Assembly: GCA_014376785.1 (NCBI GenBank)
Contig: JACMQW010000033.1
Span: 1 to 32,911 of the forward strand
From: Oligoflexia bacterium
Lineage (GTDB): Bacteria > Bdellovibrionota > UBA1018
DNA length: 32,911 bases
Direction: 5' to 3'
Part shown: in pieces, positions 16,139 through 25,018 of the stretch
Layout: the number at the start of each line of letters is the position of its first letter
Numbering within the stretch: position 1 is the first letter of the stretch
The notes under the pieces: model-generated
Seen by the model: only the letters and a program-made list of their open reading frames with translations
Told to the model about the DNA's origin: nothing
The model's database searches: none
Translations under genes and position numbers: made by a program

Positions 16139-17226
16139 ACTTCGGGAACGAGTAGAACGCCATGCCTCTTTGGATCGCGGTGATAAATTTCCAGAATCTT
16201 TTTACCAACGCTCGCCCCCGTTCCTGCTTTTACTAACGCGACGATCGAACCACCGAATCCCCCGCCGGTAAGTCGTGCACCGAAAACATTCGAATCGAAG
16301 CGTGCGGCCTCTACCAGAGCATCGATTTCTGGAACCGAGACTTCATAGTCGTCGCGCATGGAAGCGTGGGATTCGAAAAATAGACGACCGAGCTCAGAAA
16401 AATCATTAGACTCGAGTGCAGTAACCGCATTTTTTACGCGCTCGTTTTCCGTGATGACGTGTTTAGCCCTTCGATTCATCGGCTCGGCAAGCGTCGCAAC
16501 TCTAGGCAAATCTTTCAGGGAGAGCTCACGTAGACTTTCGACGCCCAGAGCCTCGCAAGCTTTCTCGCATTCCGCTCGACGCTGATTGTAACCGTTTGCC
16601 GACGACAGGGCATGGGTGACTCCAGAATTCACAATGACTAACTCAACCGACTCGCGAGGAATTCGCACATTTCGGTAAACGAGGTCCCGAGTATCGAGAA
16701 AAAGCGCTTCCCCGCTCTTCGCAAAGCTACAGGCCATCTGGTCCATGATCCCGACTCGCGCGCCGACGAATTCGTTTTCGACTCTTTGTCCGAATTGGGC
16801 GATCTGCATGTCTGGAATATCGAGATTTTGCGATCCACGAATCGCCTTTAAGACGCTCACTTCCAATGCCGCGCTCGAAGAAAGGCCACTGCCTTCGGGA
16901 ACGTTCGAACGAATCGATAGGTCAAACCCCTTCAAAGAAAAACCTGATTTTGCGAGCACACTCGTAACGCCCTGGACGTAATCCCACCATTGGCCCGTCG
17001 CCTTCTCTTCACCCAGTCGATAGGCCGTATGCCGGTGTTCTCCGGATTTCGGATCCGCCCCAGCGTCGATCGTGACCTGCCCGTCTTCTCTCGGTGTGAC
17101 GTGAACCGTGGTTTTCTGAGGAATCGCCGTGGGAAGAACCCACCCACCGTTATAATCGGTATGCTCTCCGATTAAATTCACACGTCCATGGGCAAACGCT
17201 TCCGCCGCTACTGGCTTTTTCTCCAT
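16135..17226 (-). CDS. galK: Galactokinase
   Basis: A 363-residue GHMP kinase that phosphorylates galactose to galactose-1-phosphate with ATP. The galactokinase signature GRVNLIGEHTDYNGG lies at residues 14-28, the ATP-binding 'PEGSGLSSSAA' at 110-120, and the third GHMP motif 'LTGGGFGGSIVALV' near 335. Length is normal for bacterial GalK (about 380). Its ATG follows the galT stop by only 3 bases, with AGGAG 8-9 bases upstream inside galT. It is the last gene of the minus-strand gal operon and its end overlaps galM by 4 bases. Confidence 0.96.
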   Translation of the reverse strand: MEKKPVAAEAFAHGRVNLIGEHTDYNGGWVLPTAIPQKTTVHVTPREDGQVTIDAGADPKSGEHRHTAYRLGEEKATGQWWDYVQGVTSVLAKSGFSLKGFDLSIRSNVPEGSGLSSSAALEVSVLKAIRGSQNLDIPDMQIAQFGQRVENEFVGARVGIMDQMACSFAKSGEALFLDTRDLVYRNVRIPRESVELVIVNSGVTHALSSANGYNQRRAECEKACEALGVESLRELSLKDLPRVATLAEPMNRRAKHVITENERVKNAVTALESNDFSELGRLFFESHASMRDDYEVSVPEIDALVEAARFDSNVFGARLTGGGFGGSIVALVKAGTGASVGKKILEIYHRDPKRHGVLLVPEV

Positions 17227-17229
17227 GGT

Positions 17230-18345
17230 CTACTTCTCCTGAGCCGCACGAAGTTCGGCAGCTTTTTCTTCGGGCACGCTATCGTTCACAAACATACCGC
17301 CTCCGAGTTCGGTTCCAGCTAGGTACTTCAGCCGGTCTTTCGTTCGGTAAGGAGGATAAATTTCGAAATGCACATGGGCTTCCGGATGGGCCGCACCATC
17401 GAGCGGCGCTTGATAAAGGATCATCAAATAGGGTTGCGGACGGTTCCAGAGCGCATCGTGTTTTAAAATGGTTTTCTTCAGGACCCGCGCTAAGGAATCG
17501 CGTTCCGCATCGTTCAACTCGTGTAAAAATGCGCGAGGTTTCGAAGGCGCTATCCAAGTTTCGTACGGATAACGAGCGAAGGCAGGAACGAACGAAAGTG
17601 CGGATGCCTCTCCCGTTTGCAACTCTTCGTCGACGATGATCCTTCGGCCATCCTTACGCTCAGAATCGATCAAGTCTTTGAAGAGGCCGCGACCGGTTTT
17701 TTCGTAGTGAGCGCTCATCGATTCCAGCATCTTCGCGGGAACTGGGGGAACGAACGGATAGGCGTAGAGCTGACTGTGCGGGTGGTGGAGCGTGACTCCC
17801 ATTTCGACGCCCCGATTTTCGAAGGGGAGGACGTAACGAATGCTTCTCTCGCGACTAAGCGCGAGCGTTCGCTCCGCGAGCACGTCGAGAATCAACCGAA
17901 TTCGCTCGACCGGCAAAGCACCGAGTGACGTATCGGGATCTTTCGTGAAGACGACTACTTCACAGCGTCCCTCGGCCGCCCGGGTCGGAACATTCGCGAT
18001 GATTTCTGAAGGCGCGACGGGATCCGTCGTCGTGTTTAAAGAAGGAAATAAGTTTTCAAACACCGCCACTTCGTAATCACCCGCCGGCATCTCGGTCGGA
18101 AAGTCCGAGGACTTCGTAACCGCTAACGGCGAATAATCCTTCGGCGGGAGAAAGGTTCGATTTTGGCGATGGCTTGCGTAAGCTACCCACTCACCTCGAA
18201 AGGGATGCCAGCGAAACTCGGGTTTCGCGGTCACCGCATCGTGCTTCGGATTTGTCGGAACGATCCCGCTCTCGATCGGACGAGTCGAGTAAAGGAAGAG
18301 GTCGCGCCCATCGGGTTTTTTCAGCGATTGGCTAAAAAAATTCAT
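17230..18345 (-). CDS. galT: Galactose-1-phosphate uridylyltransferase
   Basis: A 371-residue HIT-superfamily enzyme that swaps UMP between UDP-glucose and galactose-1-phosphate. The active-site motif is HPHSQ at 188-192 (classic HPHGQ; the second His carries the UMP). Other marks are 'RWHPFRGEWVAYASHRQNR' at about 45-63, 'VVVFTKDPDTSLGALPVERI' and 'HVHFEIYPPYR' near the end. The CxxC-type cysteine pair that binds zinc in E. coli GalT is absent here; the equivalent region reads 'LPPKDYSPLAV'. Its ATG overlaps the stop of the preceding 73-aa gene (ATGA), so translation is coupled. Confidence 0.93.
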   Translation of the reverse strand: MNFFSQSLKKPDGRDLFLYSTRPIESGIVPTNPKHDAVTAKPEFRWHPFRGEWVAYASHRQNRTFLPPKDYSPLAVTKSSDFPTEMPAGDYEVAVFENLFPSLNTTTDPVAPSEIIANVPTRAAEGRCEVVVFTKDPDTSLGALPVERIRLILDVLAERTLALSRERSIRYVLPFENRGVEMGVTLHHPHSQLYAYPFVPPVPAKMLESMSAHYEKTGRGLFKDLIDSERKDGRRIIVDEELQTGEASALSFVPAFARYPYETWIAPSKPRAFLHELNDAERDSLARVLKKTILKHDALWNRPQPYLMILYQAPLDGAAHPEAHVHFEIYPPYRTKDRLKYLAGTELGGGMFVNDSVPEEKAAELRAAQEK

Positions 18346-18563
18346 GAACGCTTTTCCTCCGCGGGAGCTTTCGCAAAAAGGGCTGAAAGTGCGAGAGAAC
18401 CACCGACGGTGATGAGCATTCCGCCGCCCAGTAAATTAACATGAATTCCCTGAGCCACGTCGGAGCCGCTGGTGAGGAAACTCAGAAGCACGAGCAGTCC
18501 GATGAGTGTGAGGAACAAACCGATGACGAAGCGAAGATCAGTGACGGCTAATTTGAGATTCAT
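18342..18563 (-). CDS. Small two-span membrane protein in the gal operon
   Basis: A 73-residue protein with two hydrophobic spans (about 12-30 and 43-63) joined by a short loop 'TSGSDVAQGIHVN', and a charged tail 'KAPAEEKRS'. An AGG lies 7-8 bases before the ATG. It sits 5 bases after the symporter stop and overlaps galT by 4 bases, so it must be co-expressed with both. I do not recognise a named family; it could be an accessory subunit of the symporter or an unrelated small membrane protein. Confidence 0.75.
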   Translation of the reverse strand: MNLKLAVTDLRFVIGLFLTLIGLLVLLSFLTSGSDVAQGIHVNLLGGGMLITVGGSLALSALFAKAPAEEKRS

Positions 18564-18568
18564 GATGT

Positions 18569-20227
18569 TTACCTAAAGATCCAGTTAAGAACGCAAGTCG
18601 CAAGAATCGCTGCCGCAGCCAAAGGACCCGGTCTCCGAAACCACTGAGCTTCACCCTCAGTCGATTTCTTGGTTAAGGAATAGACGAGTCCTTCTAATTC
18701 AGATTCTTTGCGAGGCTTGGTAAAAAGACTCACGACGATCGTCATCACGAAACAAGCCGTCCAGGCCACGATCGCAATGAAGAAAGCCTGTCCCATACCC
18801 GAGACGAAGGTGTGAATGGGGGTTGTGACCAGCCATCCGCCCTTGCCTTCCGCTTGAGTCAACCCGTGCGCGAACGAAGCAGCGAGCGTTCCACTCAAGA
18901 GACCCACAAACGCTCCGTGCGCGCTCGTTCTCTTCCAAAACATTCCGAGCATAAACGTCGCAAACAAAGGAGCGTTCACAAATCCGAAGATGAGTTGGAG
19001 CAGGTCCATGATGTTGTTAAATTCACGGGCTAAGTAAGCAGTCGCGATGGAGAGCAGGATTCCCAAGATCGTCGTGATTTTGCCCACCCGCAGATAATGG
19101 TCGTCGGTCCCATCTTTTTTAATGTGAGCTTGGTAAATGTCATAAGTCCAAACCGCATTGAACGCGGTCACGTTGCCCGCCATTCCCGACATGAAAGAAG
19201 CAATCAAGGCAGTGAGCCCGACTCCGAGCATTCCCGTGGGATAATAATGCGCAAGCAGCGATGGGAGCGTTAGATCATAATCAACTCGGCCGTCCAGCTT
19301 GAGTGGGAGGTGGTAGTCTCCACCCATCTTCGTGAGAGTGAGCGCAATCAAGCCAGGTAAAATCACCACAAACGGTAGAAGCATTTTCGGAAAGGCGGCG
19401 ATGAGCGGGGTCCGCTGCGCTGAAGACATATTCCGCGCGATCATCGCTCTCTGAACTACGAGAAAATCTGTACACCAATATCCGAATGAAAGAACAAAAC
19501 CGAGTCCCAGCGCCATTTGCCAAAGTGCGACGCCCATCGGATTTGAACTCTCGGTCGCAGCGTATTGCCAGATGTGAGTGAACTGCGGCTCCAAGCGGGC
19601 TTGGATACCGTCCCATCCCCCTACATTTTTTAATCCGACGATGACGAGCGGAATGATGCCGAGAACAATTAAAAAGAACTGGAGAACTTCGTTGTAGATC
19701 GCACTCGTGAGTCCGCCCAGAAGCGTGTAAGTCATCACGATTCCAGCAGCGAGCAGAATTGAAATATGAAAATTCCATCCGAGGAGCGATTGGAAAAGAA
19801 TTGCGAGCGCGTAGAGAGAAACTCCGGACGAAAATAAAGTCATCGCTGCGAACGAGAATGCGTTGAAAGTGCGAGTTTTTTCGTCAAACCGTAAGACGAG
19901 GTATTCGGGAACCGACCGGGCGCGAGATCCGTAGTAAAACGGCATCATGAAAATTCCGAGGAAGGCCATCGCAGGAATGGCTCCCAGCCAATAGAAATGA
20001 CTGGTCATCATTCCATATTTGGCGCCCGACGCGGCCATGCCGATCACTTCCTGTGCGCCTAGATTCGCAGAGATAAAGGCCAGACCTGTAATCCAGAGGG
20101 GAAGAGACCGGCCGCCCTGCAGGAAGTCTGTGCTGCTTTTCGTCCTCCGCTTTACAAGGATTCCAATGCCCAGAACGAAAGTGAAGTAGACGGCAATGAT
20201 GGCGTAATCAACAAGCTGGAGGCGCAT
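18569..20227 (-). CDS. Sodium:solute symporter (SSS family), probable Na+/galactose transporter
   Basis: A 552-residue inner-membrane transporter with about 14 spans. SSS-family marks include 'FLQGGRSLPLWITGLAFISANLGAQEVIGMAASGAKYGM', matching the SGLT substrate/Na+ region; 'SVPEYLVLRFD'; and 'SFMSGMAGNVTAFNAVWTYDIYQ', the conserved helix near the Na+ site. It most resembles the vSGLT type of sugar symporter. Being first in an operon with galT and galK, it most likely imports galactose with sodium. No strong Shine-Dalgarno is visible before the ATG (GGGCATGCTAAAG only). Confidence 0.9.
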   Translation of the reverse strand: MRLQLVDYAIIAVYFTFVLGIGILVKRRTKSSTDFLQGGRSLPLWITGLAFISANLGAQEVIGMAASGAKYGMMTSHFYWLGAIPAMAFLGIFMMPFYYGSRARSVPEYLVLRFDEKTRTFNAFSFAAMTLFSSGVSLYALAILFQSLLGWNFHISILLAAGIVMTYTLLGGLTSAIYNEVLQFFLIVLGIIPLVIVGLKNVGGWDGIQARLEPQFTHIWQYAATESSNPMGVALWQMALGLGFVLSFGYWCTDFLVVQRAMIARNMSSAQRTPLIAAFPKMLLPFVVILPGLIALTLTKMGGDYHLPLKLDGRVDYDLTLPSLLAHYYPTGMLGVGLTALIASFMSGMAGNVTAFNAVWTYDIYQAHIKKDGTDDHYLRVGKITTILGILLSIATAYLAREFNNIMDLLQLIFGFVNAPLFATFMLGMFWKRTSAHGAFVGLLSGTLAASFAHGLTQAEGKGGWLVTTPIHTFVSGMGQAFFIAIVAWTACFVMTIVVSLFTKPRKESELEGLVYSLTKKSTEGEAQWFRRPGPLAAAAILATCVLNWIFR

Positions 20228-20418
20228 TGCGTGGCTTTAGCATGCCCGGTGCGATGATCGAACACTTTTTAGCGATGAATTTGCGCACGGCGCGTGTCCT
20301 AACTGTGGAATATTTATTCACTTTAAACCGTCTAAGAACCGCGTAATAAATAGCATTTGACCGCGCTACTGCGCTGCATTAGAAGCTACCCATTGTTCTT
20401 TACTCGAAAGGCACTCCT

Positions 20419-20676
20419 ATGAAGGCAATTCTTTTATTAACGCTCTCCTTCCTCACAATTGGTACTCAGATCGGAATCTCGTCTGCGCATGCGGACTCGT
20501 GCAAACAGGAATGCCAAAAACTGCATAAGCTGTGCAAAAAACAAAAGATTCGCGAATGTTCCGGAGATCTCAGTTGCATCATTGATGAATTCGAAGACTG
20601 CCACGACGTGCGCGATGAGTGCAAAGAAAAGTGCGACCAGCCACTCCCTGCAATTTCTGACAGCCCTCGTGGATAG
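20419..20676 (+). CDS. Tiny secreted protein with eight cysteines in mirror-symmetric spacing
   Basis: An 85-residue protein with a signal peptide (cut after about residue 25, 'SSAHA|DS'). The mature part of about 60 residues holds eight Cys at 28, 32, 39, 47, 53, 61, 68 and 72. The numbers of residues between them are 3-6-7-5-7-6-3, a palindrome, with CX3C at each end. That fits an antiparallel helical hairpin held by up to four ladder disulfides, as in CHCH-type folds. AAAGG lies 8 bases before the ATG. It is linked to the next gene by a short spacer. No family is recognised. Confidence 0.78.
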   Translation: MKAILLLTLSFLTIGTQIGISSAHADSCKQECQKLHKLCKKQKIRECSGDLSCIIDEFEDCHDVRDECKEKCDQPLPAISDSPRG

Positions 20677-20685
20677 GATGACATC

Positions 20686-21096
20686 TTGAATTATCTATCT
20701 CGAATCGTTCCAGTCATTTTTGCACTTCTTTCACTGAGTGCAGCGGCGGGTGAAGTTTTTTCGATTCCAAGCGACGAACTGTTTGTTCTCATCTCGATTC
20801 CACCGAAAACTCTCTATCCGACGAGAGAAGATGGGGAGACGATTCAAATTTACTCCCGCCTGTATGCAGAAAAAAATAACGCGGAAAACGTCTGCCTGAG
20901 CCATAAAGCACTTCTCGTGAAATACGCTACTGGCCTCTGCAAAGACCTCGTGCCTGAAGCTAAAATTACGGGCGTCGATTCGGTCGGCGCTCCGACTCGG
21001 ATCAGCCAAGACGGGATAGCGGATGAATGGAGACCTGAAAAGTCTCAGCGATACACCACTCGTTACTGCCTCAGTCGGGTCGTGTGCGAGAAGTAA
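20686..21096 (+). CDS. Secreted protein of unknown function, TTG start
   Basis: A 136-residue protein beginning at a TTG; AGGATG overlapping the previous stop serves as ribosome site with 7-base spacing. The N-terminus is a signal peptide (hydrophobic 'IVPVIFALLSLSAAAG'). The mature part has four Cys ('NVCLSH', 'GLCKDL', 'YCLSRVVCEK') and a strand-rich look. It starts 9 bases after the eight-Cys protein, so the two are probably made together and exported together. A strong terminator follows. I do not recognise the family. Confidence 0.68.
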   Translation: MNYLSRIVPVIFALLSLSAAAGEVFSIPSDELFVLISIPPKTLYPTREDGETIQIYSRLYAEKNNAENVCLSHKALLVKYATGLCKDLVPEAKITGVDSVGAPTRISQDGIADEWRPEKSQRYTTRYCLSRVVCEK

Positions 21097-21122
21097 TTTC
21101 AGTAAATGGGAAGAGTTTAATA

Positions 21123-21156
21123 AAAAAGAGCGGGAGGACTACCTCCCGCTCTTTTT
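21123..21156 (+). terminator. Strong intrinsic terminator
   Basis: A perfect 15-bp stem (21123-21137 with 21142-21156) around an ACTA loop. The stem core is GAGCGGGAGG and the right arm ends in TTTTT. It closes the two-gene secreted-protein unit. Confidence 0.92.
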
Positions 21157-21329
21157 CATTGAAATGCATTGGAGTGCATTGATGTCGATTGATGCCCTCC
21201 AGAAGTTAGACAGCTAACACTTTACTCACAGTAGAATAGCGCCAGAATCGAACACCCTCGATTTAAGGGCGGGCATAGGGGTTGCTATAAAGGTAACTGA
21301 AACCAAAACCCCCATACCTGTGAGAATTT

Positions 21330-22403
21330 ATGAAAAAGTATCGTGTCTCAACTGCTCTCCTTCTTTGCACATCGTTCTTAGCGACCACTGTTTCCTACGC
21401 AAAGGATCCTTCTCAGGAACCGGCCCCTAAAAAGAAAACTTCAGTGAAAGCAGCGGCAAAAGGCACGCTTCTTCATTCCTCTGAATCTCCAAGCAGCGGT
21501 AGCTCTACGGGCGGCATGGTCGGCGCAAGCGCAAATTTAGTGATGTCTCCCCTGACGAATACTTCGGGACGTGAACTCACGCCTCTGTTTAAAGCGAATC
21601 TCGAAGGCGGCGTTGCCCAACACCCTCTCAAGCCTTCCACCATTATCGGAATCGGGAACGCTTCTGTCATCGGATCGGCCGACCTCGGTGGCAAATCGAT
21701 TCGCACCCCGATCGGAGCAACTCGCTTCCGCCCTGTGCTCGGAGTAAAAGCATCAGCGGACGCAGCGACGATTCAGAACCCGGCTCTTTTGCTGGGTGGA
21801 TCAGCCGTAACCCCTCGCGGAGAAGCAACCCTCTACGTGAGCCCAGCAGCTTCCGGCTTCACGGATCGCGTAAACGAACTTTCCGGGAAAGTACGATCCG
21901 TCGGATTGAATGCTGAACACCAGTTCGGAAATAGAAATCGCAAAGGAGTCTCCCAAGGCATCATCCTCAGCGGCTACGCATCTTACGGAAGACTGACTGA
22001 GATGGGCAAACGCGGAATGAAGGCTGAAAAGACTTCGAAGGTCCTCCTCCAGACCGGAACTCCTCCATCGTCGTCTGTCATCAGAACGACCACCACGAGT
22101 CCAACTGAAATAGTGGAAACGGTCGACACCAACATCGATTGTAATGGTCCATTCCACCAAATCGTTCAGAACACGACGAAACTGCTTCAGACAGAACGTG
22201 ATGGAAAAGGTTATGTCCTTCAAGCTGGGATTTCTGCAACCTCCCAACTCGGTCAACGCTTAACCCTGACCTGCGGAATCGGAGCGACTCGCGTCGCAAC
22301 CGTAGTGACTGAGAAGAACTTCACCGAAACACTCTCGAAGTCTGTGAAGAACGATCAGATGACTGGCCAAATCAGCGTGGGTTACTTGCTCACCAAACAA
22401 TAA
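21330..22403 (+). CDS. Exported protein of unknown function, possibly outer-membrane
   Basis: A 357-residue protein with a signal peptide (cut after about residue 24, 'VSYA|KD'). A Lys/Ser/Gly-rich linker follows ('KKKTSVKAAAKGT', 'SSPSSGSSTGG'). The rest is rich in alternating hydrophobic stretches such as 'GRATLYVSP'-like, 'GIILSGYASYGRL', 'GYVLQAGISATSQLGQRLTLTCGIGATRVATVV' and a last 'TGQISVGYLLTKQ'. These could be beta strands of a small barrel, but that is inference. Two Cys near the end ('IDCNG', 'LTCGIG'). GAGAA lies 4-8 bases before the ATG. A strong hairpin follows. Confidence 0.7.
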   Translation: MKKYRVSTALLLCTSFLATTVSYAKDPSQEPAPKKKTSVKAAAKGTLLHSSESPSSGSSTGGMVGASANLVMSPLTNTSGRELTPLFKANLEGGVAQHPLKPSTIIGIGNASVIGSADLGGKSIRTPIGATRFRPVLGVKASADAATIQNPALLLGGSAVTPRGEATLYVSPAASGFTDRVNELSGKVRSVGLNAEHQFGNRNRKGVSQGIILSGYASYGRLTEMGKRGMKAEKTSKVLLQTGTPPSSSVIRTTTTSPTEIVETVDTNIDCNGPFHQIVQNTTKLLQTERDGKGYVLQAGISATSQLGQRLTLTCGIGATRVATVVTEKNFTETLSKSVKNDQMTGQISVGYLLTKQ

Positions 22404-22418
22404 GTTTAATTCGATCAA

Positions 22419-22463
22419 AATAAGAAAGGCCAGAACCACGGTGTGGATCTGGCCTTTCTTATT
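22419..22463. terminator. Strong bidirectional hairpin terminator
   Basis: A perfect 16-bp stem (22419-22434 with 22448-22463, arms AATAAGAAAGGCCAGA and complement). The 13-base loop contains a further CCAC/GTGG pair set. It sits between two convergent genes (stop at 22403, opposing stop at 22479) and can serve both. Confidence 0.88.
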
Positions 22464-22478
22464 TCAGTCACTAGGACT

Positions 22479-23273
22479 CTAGTTTCGAATCACCTGGCAA
22501 CTCGTCATGAACCGCTCTGTCTTAACCGGATTCAATGAGCAAAGATCCATGGTTCGGTAGGAACCCGATTTAGAAGCAGAAGAGTAATCGAGCGAAAGGA
22601 CTCTCGTCACGAATCCGAGATTCATAGAGATGAGCCACTCCCCAGTCCAATTGGCCGGGTCGGCAGAATTTCCTTTGGTGTTGAATGAATAGATGACTGA
22701 GGTGCCATCGGGCTGATCCATGACTTCTCCTTTACTGCCCACTAAGTAGGCCGAGAAGAAGTCAGGATAAACCAAAAACTCTAAGCGGAGCTTTCCGAAT
22801 ACTTTGAAATCTTTAAAAGTGTCGCAGTTGTAAGCGAGGACCGGAACTCCCGGACGATCGAATATTCCGTTCGAGATCGAGTAATTTCGATCATCCAGCC
22901 CCATGAGCATAAAATAATCGTGGGCGACTAATACGAGTTTCTTTCTTGGCAACTCCCGGAGCTCGTCCCAACGCGCACGGTTTAAAACGTCTCTTTGATC
23001 AGGCAGCATGACCACAGAGTCCACTTCCTGATTATTCAGGTAAACCTTTGCTTGGCTAGAGACGCGAGTTCCGTCGAGGACTTCCGCAAATTTCTTAGCT
23101 GAAATGTCCCGATGGGGAGTACGGCGAAGCATCCCCAAGATTTCAGAACCGATGTGGGAGAACTCTTTTGCGTACGGGTCCGGTCCTTCGTTCTGGATAG
23201 GGGATGCGAATGCGATCGACGCATTTAGAAGTAAAAACCAGATCGAAAACAAGGAATGCTGAAGGAATCGCAT
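22479..23273 (-). CDS. Exported protein of unknown function
   Basis: A 264-residue protein. The signal peptide 'MRFLQHSLFSIWFLLLNASIAFA' is probably cut after residue 23. The mature part mixes helix and strand; three Cys lie in the second half ('YNCDTF', 'DLCSLN', 'SCQVIRN'). GGAG is 4 bases before the ATG. No recognised domain. It is convergent with the exported protein at 21330 and followed (upstream on the chromosome strand) by further secreted genes on the same strand, each with its own spacer. Confidence 0.7.
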   Translation of the reverse strand: MRFLQHSLFSIWFLLLNASIAFASPIQNEGPDPYAKEFSHIGSEILGMLRRTPHRDISAKKFAEVLDGTRVSSQAKVYLNNQEVDSVVMLPDQRDVLNRARWDELRELPRKKLVLVAHDYFMLMGLDDRNYSISNGIFDRPGVPVLAYNCDTFKDFKVFGKLRLEFLVYPDFFSAYLVGSKGEVMDQPDGTSVIYSFNTKGNSADPANWTGEWLISMNLGFVTRVLSLDYSSASKSGSYRTMDLCSLNPVKTERFMTSCQVIRN

Positions 23274-23361
23274 AAGGCTCCAATAGTGGGTTTCGGAGTT
23301 TCGTAACCGAATCCGTGTTGACTCGCAACGGATAATATTAAAGCCCCGGGATTCAATAATC

Positions 23362-24540
23362 TCACAGAGAGCAGGTTGTGCGTCCTAAATAACCACCCCG
23401 CTGGTGCCGGGTCACATCAGTGATGAAATTATCGAAACTCGATTCGATCCCCATTTTTTCTTTCAGATGAGAAACGAAGTCTTTGCCTTCGTAGACTAAA
23501 CCCAGCGCCTCCGGAACAGTACGGGCCAGAAGCCCCTCGCCGCTCGACTGATAATCACACGAGAGAAGAGCCGAGATGAATTCATGGTGGTTCCAATTTT
23601 TCACAGACTTCCCGAATAAATAAATCGCCAATCTGTCCTGCCGAAACTTCGCTCGGAGCGCGACAAACTGGTCCTTTCGATTCAACCAGGTAAGGTATTC
23701 ACCTAAAGCGCCCTGCGCGCTGGAACCTTGGTCGAGTGATGCGCGCCAGAAAACTTCCCCGAAGCCGTCGACCCACCCGAGCTCGGAAGTTCCGGCCGAA
23801 TAGAGATAAGCCATGATGGAGAAAATCCTTCTCTTCTCAGTCCCCGGTCTAAAGAGTTCCGTAAAATCGATCGCCTGACTTTTGCTTTCCACGCGTCTAG
23901 CCAGATTTGAAAGAAAGAAATCGACATCCGCTCCAGCCGCGTAAAAGGTTTGGCCGCGCTTATTTTCAGTGTCCCTCAGACCCGTTAAAATCGGGCGCTC
24001 TCCGGCGAAACAAGGATTCCCGTCATGCGAACCATCAAAATTCGCAGAGGTGACGCTTGCACACCAAGGATCGAGCTGGATGAAGAGGTAATCCAGCGGC
24101 GAAAGTCCTGCAGGATTTAAAGAGATAAGGTGGGCGCCGACCCGGGCACTTCGAAATTTCACACGCTCTTCTTCGAAAAGGATTTGGTCAGCTTCGCGCA
24201 ATTTTTCGGCACAGCCAGAATGGGAGCGCTTGATCTGCACCGACATTCGATAGGCATCTAGCGAGCGAAGAAGGCGATCGGTATTCGAAAGAGCAGAGCT
24301 GGAAGCTTCACGGCGAGCTTGCGACACAGCATCTACCTGGAGTGCTTCTCCCATCGTTCTTGCGCAACCGCGAAGGGCTTCTACTCGGATTTCCAGAACG
24401 CGATTCACGCGTCCCGAGAGAATCGACCTGCGGAATTCGTCCGGATTGCGAAAATCTTCCGCTTGAACAGATGGGACGGTAAAAAGAAAAAGGGTCGGAA
24501 GAATCGCTTGAAATCTGATTTTAGAAAAACTGGATTTCAT
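23362..24540 (-). CDS. Exported protein of unknown function
   Basis: A 392-residue protein with a signal peptide ('KIRFQAILPTLFLFTVPSVQA', cut after 27). The mature part begins with a helical, Arg-rich section ('FRRSILSGRVNRVLEIRVEALRGC', then 'ARREASSSALSNTDRLLRSLDAYRMSVQIKRSH'). Later come Cys pairs ('DPWCASV', 'NPCFAGE') and a helical C-terminal half. A GGGAG lies 7-8 bases before the ATG. No known domain is recognised. It ends 88 bases before the next gene on the same strand, so co-transcription is possible but not shown. Confidence 0.7.
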   Translation of the reverse strand: MKSSFSKIRFQAILPTLFLFTVPSVQAEDFRNPDEFRRSILSGRVNRVLEIRVEALRGCARTMGEALQVDAVSQARREASSSALSNTDRLLRSLDAYRMSVQIKRSHSGCAEKLREADQILFEEERVKFRSARVGAHLISLNPAGLSPLDYLFIQLDPWCASVTSANFDGSHDGNPCFAGERPILTGLRDTENKRGQTFYAAGADVDFFLSNLARRVESKSQAIDFTELFRPGTEKRRIFSIMAYLYSAGTSELGWVDGFGEVFWRASLDQGSSAQGALGEYLTWLNRKDQFVALRAKFRQDRLAIYLFGKSVKNWNHHEFISALLSCDYQSSGEGLLARTVPEALGLVYEGKDFVSHLKEKMGIESSFDNFITDVTRHQRGGYLGRTTCSL

Positions 24541-24595
24541 GTCGATACTCCCGACCTTTTAATTTTTAAGAACGACAGCTGTTAATATTTACAGC

Positions 24596-25018
24596 TTAGT
24601 AGTTTCCGCTGGATGGAACTGGGATCGGGTTCGAAGGGGTCGACACGTTGATGAAGTTAACGTTGATGGTGTCGCTCGTTTTGTTCGAGTTCGAACGAAT
24701 CACAACTTGAATGGAGTTGTACCCGGTTCCGATTGCGCGCTTAGGAATCGTGAAGCTTCCAGAGCGGGAACGGTCTTGACCTTGGAGTTTAACCATTTTG
24801 TAGCGATCGAGACTGACGATGTCGAAATTCGAGCAGTTCACCACGTCGTTAAACACGATGTTCACTTGGCCAGAATCGTCGTTTCCAGACTCGGTGACTT
24901 TGATCGTTCCGCCACAGTCTGGCAGAGACGCGTATTCGCCGATCGTCATCGAGCCGTAGCCAGCGAATGCAGATTGGGCGCCCATGAGGAGAACGAGGAG
25001 TGACATGATTCTTTTCAT
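24596..25018 (-). CDS. Small exported beta-rich protein of unknown function
   Basis: A 140-residue protein with a signal peptide ending 'GAQSAFA' (cut after 19). The mature part is strand-rich and polar with two Cys ('LPDCGGT', 'VVNCSNF') that could form one disulfide. The end is Pro/Ser-rich ('STPSNPIPVPSSGNY'). AAGGATCCATA precedes the ATG with good spacing. The look is that of a small periplasmic or extracellular immunoglobulin-like module; no family is recognised. Confidence 0.7.
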   Translation of the reverse strand: MKRIMSLLVLLMGAQSAFAGYGSMTIGEYASLPDCGGTIKVTESGNDDSGQVNIVFNDVVNCSNFDIVSLDRYKMVKLQGQDRSRSGSFTIPKRAIGTGYNSIQVVIRSNSNKTSDTINVNFINVSTPSNPIPVPSSGNY

